From JBKBXU01 sp046313675 (GTDB lineage: Bacteria; Bacteroidota; Bacteroidia; Cytophagales; Cytophagaceae), in assembly GCA_046313675.1 (NCBI GenBank), contig JBKBXU010000045.1, forward strand, positions 1-18,972: a stretch of DNA of 18,972 nucleotides, read 5' to 3'. The position numbers and the translations under genes were made by a program. Shown piece by piece: positions 1-7,365 of this stretch. Under the pieces are notes generated by a model that was given only the letters and a program-made list of their open reading frames with translations, did no database searches and had not been told where the DNA came from. Each line of letters opens with the position of its first letter. Position 1 is the stretch's first letter.

Positions 1-1421
1 AAATAAAGAAAATTACGGGCATCCTTAAATAACTCTGAAATATATTTTATTTGATCGTTCGCCTTGAGTGCTTTCTCAACTTTAGCAGGAATTTTTTCAA
101 GGTCAAGAAGCAATTCACGATATCTGTTTTCGGAAATTACCCCTTTCTTATACCCTACAATAATGGCCATCATTGTAAGAATGGTCACTTGTCCGGTAAA
201 TGCCTTTGTACTGGCTACTCCGATTTCCGGGCCGGCGTGAAGGTATGCTCCTTCATCCGTCAGTCGTGCAATAGATGATCCGACAACATTGCAAACACCC
301 AGGATCAAAGCACCCTTTGACTTAGCCAATTCTATTGCTGCCAAAGTATCTGCTGTTTCACCTGATTGAGAAATAGCGATTACAACATCTCCCTCTTTTA
401 TAATAGGGTTTCTATATCGAAATTCTGACGCATATTCAACCTCCACCGGTATACGGGCAAGGTCTTCGAACAAGTATTCAGCCACCAATCCGGCATGCCA
501 GGATGTACCACATGCCACAATAATGATACGCTCAGAATTTGCAAGCTTATTTAAATGTTGTCTCAAGCCTCCCAATGTAAGAGAAAGATCCTTAGAGTTC
601 AGTCTTCCCCGCATGCAATCCTGAATGGACCGTGGCTGCTCCATGATTTCTTTTAGCATAAAATGCTCATAACCACTTTTCTCAATGGAATCCAATTCCA
701 TATCGAGTTTCTGAATGTATGGTGTGGTAGGAACATCTTCAATATTTTTGATATTCAGCTTGCCGTCTTTAATTACTGCAATCTCCTGATCGTTCATGTA
801 TACGACCTTGTCTGTATACTCTATGATTGGGGTAGCATCAGAAGCAAGGAAATACTCTCCTTCTTCGCCTAAGCCAATTACCAGCGGGCTTCCCTTTTTT
901 GCAGCGATCAACTGGCCGGGACATTCTTTGGAAAGGATAACTACAGCATAAGCTCCAACAATCTTAGATAATGCCAATCGTACGGCTTCCTCCAAAGAAC
1001 AATCATTGTTTTGTTGAATATCTTCAATAAAATGAATCATCACTTCAGAATCTGTCTGACTCAAAAAAGTATGTCCTCTTTTAATGAGATCCTGCTTAAG
1101 AGCCCCATAATTCTCTATAATTCCATTATGAATAATAGCCAACCCTTTGGAATAAGAATAATGCGGGTGAGCATTTACATCATTAGGCTCACCGTGTGTT
1201 GCCCAACGGGTATGCCCCATTCCCAGATTACCATGAAGGTCTTTACCGACAAGTTCTGCTTCAAGATCAGTAACTTTACCTTTCTTCTTAAAAATTTTAA
1301 GATCACTATTTAATAAGGCAATTCCGGCACTGTCGTACCCTCTGTATTCCAATCTTTTTAACCCTTTAAGAATGATTGGAGCAGCCTCCCTTTTTCCTAT
1401 ATAAGCGACAATACCACACAT
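1..1421 (-). CDS. glmS: Glutamine--fructose-6-phosphate aminotransferase (isomerizing), partial
   Basis: GlmS makes glucosamine-6-phosphate from fructose-6-phosphate and glutamine, the first step towards UDP-GlcNAc for peptidoglycan and LPS, in the cytoplasm. The protein starts MCGIVAYIG, so Cys2 becomes the N-terminal nucleophile of the class II glutamine amidotransferase domain; RLEYRGYDSAG, GHTRWATHGEPN and HNGIIENY follow as expected. The first SIS (isomerase) domain shows CGTSWHAG and SQSGETADT. About 473 codons are visible of roughly 610 usual, so the C-terminal quarter (end of the second SIS domain) lies beyond the left edge. The start is fixed by the required Met-Cys. It lies downstream of the GT5-like gene on the same strand, but a strong hairpin separates them, so it probably has its own promoter. 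No glmS ribozyme-like element is recognised in the 175-nt leader. Identification is secure. Confidence 0.97.
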   Translation of the reverse strand, partial: MCGIVAYIGKREAAPIILKGLKRLEYRGYDSAGIALLNSDLKIFKKKGKVTDLEAELVGKDLHGNLGMGHTRWATHGEPNDVNAHPHYSYSKGLAIIHNGIIENYGALKQDLIKRGHTFLSQTDSEVMIHFIEDIQQNNDCSLEEAVRLALSKIVGAYAVVILSKECPGQLIAAKKGSPLVIGLGEEGEYFLASDATPIIEYTDKVVYMNDQEIAVIKDGKLNIKNIEDVPTTPYIQKLDMELDSIEKSGYEHFMLKEIMEQPRSIQDCMRGRLNSKDLSLTLGGLRQHLNKLANSERIIIVACGTSWHAGLVAEYLFEDLARIPVEVEYASEFRYRNPIIKEGDVVIAISQSGETADTLAAIELAKSKGALILGVCNVVGSSIARLTDEGAYLHAGPEIGVASTKAFTGQVTILTMMAIIVGYKKGVISENRYRELLLDLEKIPAKVEKALKANDQIKYISELFKDARNFLY

Positions 1422-1499
1422 GCTGTAATTCTGGATTAGTGTATATTATGAAAATAATAAAACTTAGTAATTTGTTAAAGGTAAATACTATTTACTTAA

Positions 1500-1533
1500 C
1501 GAAAGTAAATGATAAAAATTAAAAAAACACAAA
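1500..1533 (-). promoter_or_regulatory. Possible glmS promoter
   Basis: On the minus strand, TTTG (1533-1530) is followed after 22 bp by TACTTTCG (1507-1500), one mismatch from the Bacteroidota -7 pattern TAnnTTTG. It would start transcription near 1493, giving a leader of about 70 nt before glmS. The surroundings are very AT-rich, so a chance match is possible. Confidence 0.25.
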
Positions 1534-1556
1534 TTAAAAAAATCGGACAGAGGGAT

Positions 1557-1598
1557 AAAAAATGAATAAGGGGGCTAAAACCCCCTTATTCATTTTTT
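1557..1598 (-). terminator. Strong hairpin terminator after the GT5-like gene
   Basis: An 18-bp perfect inverted repeat (1557-1574 and 1581-1598) encloses a 6-nt loop. The core is five G:C pairs next to the loop and the outer end is A-rich on one arm and T-rich on the other, so the U-run is inside the stem. It begins at the stop codon of the GT5-like gene (1597-1599) and separates that gene from glmS, which is transcribed the same way. Confidence 0.8.
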
Positions 1599-2400
1599 AA
1601 TTAGCTAATTCATTGTATAAGTTAAAGTAGCTGTCTGCGTAGTTGTCTTTATCAAATGTGTTTATTTTCATTTGAGGATCTGTAAATAATTGAGCAAGTT
1701 TATCACTGTAGCTTTCTTCTGAGCAAATAACTGCATCGGCATATTCCATTCCTATCTTCACAAAGCCTTCATAATCACCGGATTCAAGATGTGTAAGCAT
1801 GGTATCTTCAATGTCCAGCATTTTTGCTTTCTCACAAAGATTAGGATCAAATTTATAATTAAAACTTGTGTTATAAACACTGAAAACTGATCTTGCATTT
1901 TTAAACACCGGATCGTTTTTATACCTCGTTTTCAAATACAAAGGTATTAAACTGGTCATCCAGTCATTACAATGGACAATGTCAGGAGCCCAACCTAATT
2001 TTTTTACCGTTTCCAACACACCTTTACAGAAAAATATAGCTCTCTCATCATTATCATGGTAAAACTTATTGTCTTTATCGACAAAAACATGCTTGCGCTG
2101 AAAATAGTCCTCATTATCTATAAAATAAACCTGTAATTTGGCATTAGGAATAGAGGCTACTTTAATAATCAAAGGTTTTTCCTCTTCGCCAACCGTTATA
2201 TTAATGCCGGACAACCTTACTACTTCGTGCAGACGGTTTTTTCTTTCATTTATCAGACCGAATCTTGGAACCAGTATGCGAATCTCCATCCCTCTTTCCT
2301 GCATTTCCTGAGGTAATTTACCAACAAAACTCGCAACGGCAGAAGTTTTAAGAAAAGGGTAAATTTCATTTGCTACATAAAGAATTCGTAGTTTTGACAT
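1597..2400 (-). CDS. Glycogen/starch synthase-like protein, single GT5 N-terminal domain
   Basis: This 267-residue protein resembles the N-terminal Rossmann domain of GT5 glycogen synthases (RILYVANEIYPF at the start, VHCNDWMTSLIP near residue 145). True GT5 enzymes have about 470-500 residues and a second, nucleotide-sugar-binding domain, which is absent: the gene ends in a clean stop followed by a terminator. The ADP-glucose loop, normally KxGGL near the N-terminus, reads KTSAV here (Lys18-Val22), and the usual HDWH motif reads NDWM. Related short proteins beside panC are, from memory, common in Bacteroidota and usually annotated 'glycogen synthase'. I infer that it is not a classical glycogen synthase; a regulatory or glycan-binding role is possible. 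It is divergent from panC across a 125-bp spacer. Start ATG at 2400 agrees with the promoter. Confidence 0.85.
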   Translation of the reverse strand: MSKLRILYVANEIYPFLKTSAVASFVGKLPQEMQERGMEIRILVPRFGLINERKNRLHEVVRLSGINITVGEEEKPLIIKVASIPNAKLQVYFIDNEDYFQRKHVFVDKDNKFYHDNDERAIFFCKGVLETVKKLGWAPDIVHCNDWMTSLIPLYLKTRYKNDPVFKNARSVFSVYNTSFNYKFDPNLCEKAKMLDIEDTMLTHLESGDYEGFVKIGMEYADAVICSEESYSDKLAQLFTDPQMKINTFDKDNYADSYFNLYNELAN

Positions 2401-2446
2401 ATATCGTGAAGGTTTGTTTTTCCTTATTTTAAAATTAAAGGGCGCA

Positions 2447-2477
2447 CAAAAATACGTAAAAAAAACTGATTTTTCAA
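2447..2477 (-). promoter_or_regulatory. Promoter of the GT5-like gene
   Basis: On the minus strand, TTG (2477-2475), a 20-bp spacer and TATTTTTG (2454-2447) match the Bacteroidota promoter (TTG/TTTG, about 20 bp, TAnnTTTG) without mismatch in the -7 box. Transcription would start near 2440, leaving a leader of about 40 nt before the ATG at 2400. Confidence 0.5.
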
Positions 2478-2525
2478 GGTTTTTATTATTTAATGAACTT
2501 AATTTACTTTTTAAAACCTTTACAC

Positions 2526-3371
2526 ATGCTTATAATACGGGATCTGCAGGGTATTAAGCAATATATCAAAGACCAAAAAAAAAAAATACATTCTATAGGA
2601 TTTGTACCCACTATGGGAGCCCTGCATGAAGGACATCTTTCCTTATGCAGACAGTCTCTGCTGGAAAATCAATGCACCATAGGAAGCATCTTCGTAAACC
2701 CTATTCAGTTTAATAACCCCAAGGACCTGGAACAATACCCAAGAACAGAAGATTCAGATCTTAATTTATTAAAATCAACGGGGTGCAATGCAGTATTTAT
2801 TCCCTCAGTTAAAGAAATTTATCCTGAACCTGCTGTAATTAAATTTAATTTTGGCCACCTTGAAACAGTAATGGAAGGGAAGCACAGGCCGGGTCATTTT
2901 AGTGGTGTAGCTGTAGTGGTAAGTAAATTTTTTAATATTATTGAACCTGATAAAGCTTATTTCGGAAGCAAGGATTTCCAGCAAGTAGCAATCATTAAAC
3001 AACTTGTTAAAGATTTAAACTTCCCTGTTAATATAGTGGAATGCCCCACGATAAGAGAAGAAGATGGACTGGCCATGTCTTCCAGAAATCTTCGCCTTAG
3101 CTCTGAAAAAAGAAAATTAGCCCCCCACATTTACGAAGCCCTAAAATTTGGGTCAACAAGCTTGAAAATGAATGATGTAGCCGGCACCAAAGAAAAAATT
3201 GAACAGTATCTGCAGAAAATCCCGGAAATTTCGTTAGAATATTTCGAGATAGCAGATGCGGAAACTTTACTTCCGGTCGTTGATGTTAAAGACCATAAAA
3301 AGATTGTCTTATGTATTGCGGCCTATCTTGACGGGGTAAGGCTTATCGATAATATGCTTTTATTTTATTAA
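2526..3371 (+). CDS. panC: Pantothenate synthetase (pantoate--beta-alanine ligase)
   Basis: PanC condenses pantoate with beta-alanine using ATP, the last step of pantothenate (CoA precursor) synthesis. Visible motifs are FVPTMGALHEGHLSL, with the nucleotidyl-transferase HxGH as HEGH at residues 34-37, then FVNPIQFN, RPGHFSGV, YFGSKDFQQ and AMSSRNLRL. The length of 281 residues is normal. I chose ATG 2526 over the in-frame ATG at 2493 because MLII followed by about 25 residues before the VPTMG motif matches known PanC N-termini; the extra 11 residues of the longer form have no family counterpart. It heads a plus-strand operon: panD, which supplies beta-alanine, begins 33 nt later. A run of 12 A residues (2575-2586) encodes the KKK stretch near residue 20 and is a possible slippage site; the frame is intact here. 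Confidence 0.96.
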   Translation: MLIIRDLQGIKQYIKDQKKKIHSIGFVPTMGALHEGHLSLCRQSLLENQCTIGSIFVNPIQFNNPKDLEQYPRTEDSDLNLLKSTGCNAVFIPSVKEIYPEPAVIKFNFGHLETVMEGKHRPGHFSGVAVVVSKFFNIIEPDKAYFGSKDFQQVAIIKQLVKDLNFPVNIVECPTIREEDGLAMSSRNLRLSSEKRKLAPHIYEALKFGSTSLKMNDVAGTKEKIEQYLQKIPEISLEYFEIADAETLLPVVDVKDHKKIVLCIAAYLDGVRLIDNMLLFY

Positions 3372-3404
3372 TTTTGTATAAGAAAGTTTACAAATCAAGC
3401 ATTC

Positions 3405-3755
3405 ATGCAAATTCAGGTTCTTAAATCAAAAATACATCGGGCAAAGGTCACTCAGGCAGAATTGCATTATGTGGGAAGCATAACCATTGATGAAGATCTT
3501 ATGGATGCGGCCAATATTATTGAAAATGAGAAAGTACAGATCGTCAACATCAATAATGGAGAACGATTTGAGACTTATGTTATAAAAGGCCCTCGCAAAA
3601 CTGGCATGGTTTGTCTTAACGGGCCTGCAGCCAGAAAAGTACAGGTTGGCGATATTGTTATAGTTATTTCATATGCCCTTATGAGTTTTGACGATGCAAA
3701 ATCGTGGAAACCCTATCTGATCTTCCCTGACAACGACAATAAACTTCTCTCTTAA
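3405..3755 (+). CDS. panD: Aspartate 1-decarboxylase proenzyme
   Basis: PanD decarboxylates aspartate to beta-alanine, the co-substrate of PanC. It is a pyruvoyl enzyme made by self-cleavage: the Gly24-Ser25 site is present in HYVGSIT, so the chain would split into a small beta and a larger alpha subunit with the pyruvoyl group derived from Ser25. Lys9, Arg54, Tyr58 and Asn72, known as substrate-binding or catalytic in the E. coli enzyme, are all at the same numbers, which also confirms the start codon. The 116-residue length is typical (E. coli 126). It lies 33 nt behind panC. A TAATTTTG box (3369-3376) overlaps the panC stop and could be a -7 element of an internal promoter, but no TTG lies at the right distance, so I do not list it separately. 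Confidence 0.97.
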   Translation: MQIQVLKSKIHRAKVTQAELHYVGSITIDEDLMDAANIIENEKVQIVNINNGERFETYVIKGPRKTGMVCLNGPAARKVQVGDIVIVISYALMSFDDAKSWKPYLIFPDNDNKLLS

Positions 3756-3764
3756 GAACCTCAG

Positions 3765-4781
3765 ATGTCTCCTACTGGAAAAAACATTATTAAGTACTCT
3801 ATTACTTTTGCTATTGCAGTCCTTATATTCTGGTATGTACTAAGCAAGATTGATATTCAGGATATGATGGGCAAGATATTGTCCGCAGATTTCCGTTGGG
3901 TAGGTCTTGCATTGGCAGCTTCCATTCTTAGTCATGTCAGTCGAGCATACCGTTGGAACATACTTATGGAACCTCTTGGACACAAGCCATCCCTTCGAAA
4001 TACATTTCTTGCGGTCATGGTCGGCTATTTTGCCAATCTGGTAGCCCCACGAATGGGCGAAGTCTCCAGGTGTGTCGTGCTTACCAAAATTGAAGATGTC
4101 CCTTTCAACTCTTCTTTTGGATCCGTTGTTGCAGAGCGGGCTTTTGACCTGATTTGCCTTCTTTGCCTTTTAGGAATAGCCTTTTTTATCGAGATCGATA
4201 AGTTTGGAGAGTTTTTTCAGCAATATCTTTCTCCCGGTGCATCTAAGTACTACTTAATTTCCGGAGGCCTGTTCGTAGTAATAATAGGAGCTATAATATT
4301 CTATAACTTCCGTACTGTTTTATTGCAAAACCCTTATGTAAAAAAACTTGCTGACTTTCTTTTTGGAGTATGGCAGGGAGTCACCAGCATTGGTAAAATA
4401 AAACGAAGAGGTTTATTTCTTCTGCATACTTTTATAATCTGGTTCCTTTATTTTATGATGAGTTACCTGGTATTTTTTGCTATGCCTGAAACGTCCTCTC
4501 TTGGAATCAGGGCCGGCTTATTGATTTTAGTGGTGGGTGGTCTTGGAATGTCTGCTCCGGTACAGGGCGGTATAGGAGTATTTCATAAGCTTGTCGCCGC
4601 TGCCTTATTTCTTTTTTATGATATCCCGGAAAATGATGGCATTGCCTATGCCTTTGTAGTCCATACCAGCCAAACACTTATCATTATCCTTGTAGGTGGT
4701 CTGTGTCTGCTGTTTTCAATGTTTATATCGAAAAAGAAATTAAAATTGGCTAAAAAACAACCACTAATTTGTGAAAACTGA
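3765..4781 (+). CDS. Flippase-like integral membrane protein (LPG synthase TM / YbhN / AglD family)
   Basis: A 338-residue polytopic inner-membrane protein with roughly 7-9 hydrophobic helices and a cationic C-terminus (SKKKLKLAKKQ). The fold family is recognised from SHVSRAYRWNILMEPLG, VGYFANLVAPRMGEVSRC, VVAERAFDLICLL and the glycine-rich GGLGMSAPVQGGIGVFHKLV, all typical of the lysylphosphatidylglycerol synthase transmembrane (UPF0104) family. The soluble aminoacyl-transfer domain of MprF is absent, so it should not make lysyl-PG; relatives are thought to move lipid-linked molecules across the membrane, but the substrate cannot be read from sequence. It starts 9 nt after panD and overlaps rfaE2 by 11 nt, suggesting translational coupling to a heptose-activation gene and an envelope role. 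Family certain, function unknown. Confidence 0.88.
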   Translation: MSPTGKNIIKYSITFAIAVLIFWYVLSKIDIQDMMGKILSADFRWVGLALAASILSHVSRAYRWNILMEPLGHKPSLRNTFLAVMVGYFANLVAPRMGEVSRCVVLTKIEDVPFNSSFGSVVAERAFDLICLLCLLGIAFFIEIDKFGEFFQQYLSPGASKYYLISGGLFVVIIGAIIFYNFRTVLLQNPYVKKLADFLFGVWQGVTSIGKIKRRGLFLLHTFIIWFLYFMMSYLVFFAMPETSSLGIRAGLLILVVGGLGMSAPVQGGIGVFHKLVAAALFLFYDIPENDGIAYAFVVHTSQTLIIILVGGLCLLFSMFISKKKLKLAKKQPLICEN

Positions 4782-5247
4782 GGAAAAAATAGTAACTGTT
4801 GAAACCATTTTACCCCTTTTGAATGTATGGAGAAAGGAGGGCAAAATTGTTTTTACCAACGGCTGTTTTGACATTCTTCATTTGGGCCATGTAGACTACC
4901 TGGAAAAAACCAGGAACCTTGGATCTCGTCTTATTGTCGGATTAAATACAGACAGTTCCATCAACAGGATCAAAGGCAAGGATCGACCAATTCAGGATGA
5001 GGTTTCACGAGCCAGGATACTGGCAGCTCTTCAGTGTATAGATGCTGTCATTTTATTTGACCAGAATACCCCTCTTGAGCTAATTAAAGCCATAAAACCG
5101 GACATCCTGTCAAAAGGTGACGACTACACACCTGACAAAATAATTGGCGCGGATTTTGTTATTGAAAATGGAGGAACAGTAAAGACGGTTCCTCTTGTAA
5201 AAGGGTATTCTACTACAAAAATTATTTCTAAAATTCTTAATTCTTAA
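4771..5247 (+). CDS. rfaE2: D-glycero-beta-D-manno-heptose 1-phosphate adenylyltransferase
   Basis: RfaE2 transfers AMP from ATP to heptose-1-phosphate, giving the ADP-heptose used for LPS inner-core synthesis. The cytidylyltransferase-like signature TNGCFDILHLGH (HxGH at residues 37-40) is present, followed by VGLNTDSSI, KGKDRPI, LSKGDDY and the C-terminal YSTTKII that corresponds to the STTxI motif. At 158 residues it is the stand-alone form, matching only the C-terminal domain of the bifunctional E. coli HldE; the kinase half (RfaE1) is not in this window. The start is a GTG at 4771, overlapping the stop of the upstream membrane protein by 11 nt; no ATG exists between it and the catalytic motif. 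The membrane peptidase follows after 5 nt. Confidence 0.94.
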   Translation: MKTEEKIVTVETILPLLNVWRKEGKIVFTNGCFDILHLGHVDYLEKTRNLGSRLIVGLNTDSSINRIKGKDRPIQDEVSRARILAALQCIDAVILFDQNTPLELIKAIKPDILSKGDDYTPDKIIGADFVIENGGTVKTVPLVKGYSTTKIISKILNS

Positions 5248-5252
5248 ATATT

Positions 5253-5939
5253 ATGCTTGGAGTTTATTTAATTGGTGCCATTTTTATGATCATCAGTATG
5301 GCTGTGAGTGCCAGGTTAAAAAACAGATTCGAAAAATACTCTAAAACCCCTTTACGTTCCAACCTGAGCGGACAGGAAATTGCAGAAAAAATGTTGCATG
5401 ACAACGGGATTTTTGATGTACGTGTTCTTTCTGTAGAAGGGAAGCTTACCGATCACTATAACCCCTCTGACAAAACAGTCAATCTTAGCCAGGAGGTTTA
5501 TCATGGAAGGAACGCCGCCGCTGCCGCTGTTTCAGCCCATGAATGTGGACACGCTGTTCAACATGCTAAAGCCTACGGATTCTTGAAAATGCGGTCAGCC
5601 ATTGTTCCTGTAGTCAGTGTAGCCTCCAGATACATGCAATGGGTGATTCTTGGTGGTATACTATTGCTTTATAACACGGGCAATACAACAGTGCTTGCTG
5701 TTGGTGTAGGCTTATTCGGACTTACCACCCTTTTTAGTTTTATTACACTTCCTGTAGAATTTGACGCCAGCAAAAGAGCATTAGCCTGGATACATAACCG
5801 CGGTGTGGTTACCAGCCAGGAGCATGAAATGTCCAAAGACGCTCTATGGTGGGCAGCTATGACATACGTTGTTGCAGCATTAGGCTCTTTAGCAACTCTT
5901 ATTTATTACGTCTCCCTTTTAATGGGGCGTCGTGATTAA
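5253..5939 (+). CDS. Membrane zinc metallopeptidase (YugP / Zn_peptidase_2 family)
   Basis: A 228-residue membrane protein with the zinc-peptidase motif HECGH at residues 96-100 (HExxH), within SAHECGHAVQHA. An N-terminal helix (residues 3-19) anchors it, and further hydrophobic segments lie near 116-175 and 200-222. The layout and the downstream LPVEFDASKRALAW, whose Glu may complete zinc binding, match the Bacillus YugP family (PF04298). Substrates of this family are not established. The start codon lies 5 nt after the rfaE2 stop, so it is the last gene of the panC operon; the long stem-loop downstream probably ends the transcript. A role in envelope protein quality control is only a guess from location. 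Confidence 0.9.
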   Translation: MLGVYLIGAIFMIISMAVSARLKNRFEKYSKTPLRSNLSGQEIAEKMLHDNGIFDVRVLSVEGKLTDHYNPSDKTVNLSQEVYHGRNAAAAAVSAHECGHAVQHAKAYGFLKMRSAIVPVVSVASRYMQWVILGGILLLYNTGNTTVLAVGVGLFGLTTLFSFITLPVEFDASKRALAWIHNRGVVTSQEHEMSKDALWWAAMTYVVAALGSLATLIYYVSLLMGRRD

Positions 5940-5960
5940 ATCATCTAATTAAACATACCC

Positions 5961-6032
5961 AATATCCCGGAGTTGTCATTTTATAATTATTTTTTATAAT
6001 TTACAAAAACAACACCGGGATATTATTTTTTT
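5961..6032 (+). terminator. Long stem-loop with T-run after the panC operon
   Basis: The arms 5961-5976 and 6009-6024 pair over 16 positions with one A/A mismatch (AATATCCCGG then GTTGT against ACAAC then CCGGGATATT). The loop is about 32 nt and AT-rich, and a run of seven T follows (6026-6032). It fits a rho-independent terminator for the peptidase gene, although its loop is long and the structure ends only 6 nt before the next ATG (6039). Confidence 0.65.
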
Positions 6033-6038
6033 ATACCT

Positions 6039-7181
6039 ATGGATTTTCAACTGACAGAAGAGCAATTAGCCGTACAGGCTGCCGCAAGAGATTTTGCAAA
6101 AACCGAGCTTTTGCCCGGAGTGATTGAACGCGATGAACAGCAAAAATTCCCCGCCGAACAAATAAAAAAACTTGGAGAACTGGGCTTCCTTGGCATGATG
6201 ACCAGCACCGAATATGGTGGTGGTGGCATGGATACCGTATCCTATGTTCTGGCGATGGAAGAAATCTCAAAAATTGATTCCTCCGTTTCGGTATGCATGT
6301 CAGTGAACAACTCCCTTGTCTGTTGGGGCCTTGAAAAATACGGTTCGGAGGAACAAAAACAAAAATACCTCGCTAAACTGGCTTCCGGCCAGATGATCGG
6401 AGCTTTTTGCTTATCAGAACCTGAAGCAGGCTCAGATGCAACATCACAAAGAACTACTGCTGAAGATAAAGGAGATCATTACCTCCTGAACGGAACAAAA
6501 AACTGGATCACCAACGGCAGCTCCGCTTCCGTGTATATCGTCATAGCACAAACAGACCGTGAAAAAGGACACAAGGGAATAAATGCCCTAATAGTAGAAA
6601 AAGGTGCGGAGGGATTTGTTGTAGGAAAAAAAGAAAACAAATTAGGCATAAGAGCTTCTGACACTCATTCACTTATGTTTACCAACGTAAAGGTACCTAA
6701 AGAAAACAGAATAGGTGAAGATGGTTTTGGCTTCTATTTTGCTATGAATACCCTGAACGGTGGACGTATTGGTATTGCCTCTCAGGCTTTGGGCATCGCT
6801 TCCGGAGCATATGAGCTGGCCTTGGAGTATGCCTTGAACAGAAAAGCTTTCGGACAGGAAATCGCAAAACACCAGGCAATCCAGTTTAAGCTTGCCGATA
6901 TGGCTACACAAATAGATGCAGCGCGTCTCTTGTGCCTGAAGGCAGCCTTGCTAAAAGACCAAAAGAAGGATTTCTCTCTGGCCTCTGCTATGGCAAAAGT
7001 CTATGCCTCAAAGGTTGCCATGGACGTTACCGTCGAAGCTGTTCAAATCCATGGTGGATATGGATACGTAAAAGAATACCATGTAGAGAGGCTTATGAGG
7101 GATGCTAAAATCACTCAGATCTATGAAGGGACATCGGAAATTCAAAAAATTGTAATTTCCCGGGAATTATTTAAAAAATAA
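6039..7181 (+). CDS. Acyl-CoA dehydrogenase (short/medium-chain type)
   Basis: FAD flavoenzyme that introduces the trans-2 double bond in acyl-CoA, the first step of beta-oxidation or of branched-chain amino acid breakdown, with electrons normally passed to ETF. The 380 residues are the standard length. Signatures are FCLSEPEAGSD, GTKNWITNG, the RIGIASQALG helix with RKAFGQ, GGYGYVKEY, and IYEGTSEIQ, whose Glu363 is the expected catalytic base of the butyryl/medium-chain group. Exact chain length cannot be told from sequence. It stands alone: a stem-loop ends 6 nt before its ATG and a 184-bp spacer follows. Any promoter must be within or before the stem-loop, or the gene is expressed by read-through from the panC operon. 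Confidence 0.95.
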   Translation: MDFQLTEEQLAVQAAARDFAKTELLPGVIERDEQQKFPAEQIKKLGELGFLGMMTSTEYGGGGMDTVSYVLAMEEISKIDSSVSVCMSVNNSLVCWGLEKYGSEEQKQKYLAKLASGQMIGAFCLSEPEAGSDATSQRTTAEDKGDHYLLNGTKNWITNGSSASVYIVIAQTDREKGHKGINALIVEKGAEGFVVGKKENKLGIRASDTHSLMFTNVKVPKENRIGEDGFGFYFAMNTLNGGRIGIASQALGIASGAYELALEYALNRKAFGQEIAKHQAIQFKLADMATQIDAARLLCLKAALLKDQKKDFSLASAMAKVYASKVAMDVTVEAVQIHGGYGYVKEYHVERLMRDAKITQIYEGTSEIQKIVISRELFKK

Positions 7182-7365
7182 TATTTGTTATGAGTCTGGA
7201 ATGACTTAGATTATTCTAAAAATATAATTTAAACATTTTAATTACCATTAATTCTTGACTTAATAGATTTATTATATTAGTTTTGTACAAATCTAAATTA
7301 AGTTCAATTTTTTGATATTGTTATATTTTTTAAAATATAATTATTAATCCACTGGCGAGACAGTT
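7182..7365. other. AT-rich spacer between the dehydrogenase and the AraC-type gene
   Basis: This 184-bp spacer has no credible open reading frame or RNA gene. Its second half holds the promoter described at 7255-7285; the first half is AT-rich and shows no clear terminator for the acyl-CoA dehydrogenase. Confidence 0.6.
7255..7285 (+). promoter_or_regulatory. Promoter of the AraC-type regulator
   Basis: TTG (7255-7257), a 20-bp spacer and TAGTTTTG (7278-7285) match the Bacteroidota promoter pattern fully. Transcription would start near 7292, leaving an untranslated leader of about 75 nt before ATG 7366. It is the best promoter match in the window. Confidence 0.6.

Noticed and set aside
1422..1596. 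glmS ribozyme/riboswitch or other structured leader before glmS
   Set aside because: The leader is AT-rich and apart from the terminator hairpin I see no conserved pairing; the glmS ribozyme is mainly a Firmicutes feature.
2493..2525. Longer panC start (ATG 2493, extra 11 residues)
   Set aside because: PanC N-termini begin about where ATG 2526 lies (MLII, then VPTMG about 25 residues on); the extension has no counterpart in the family.
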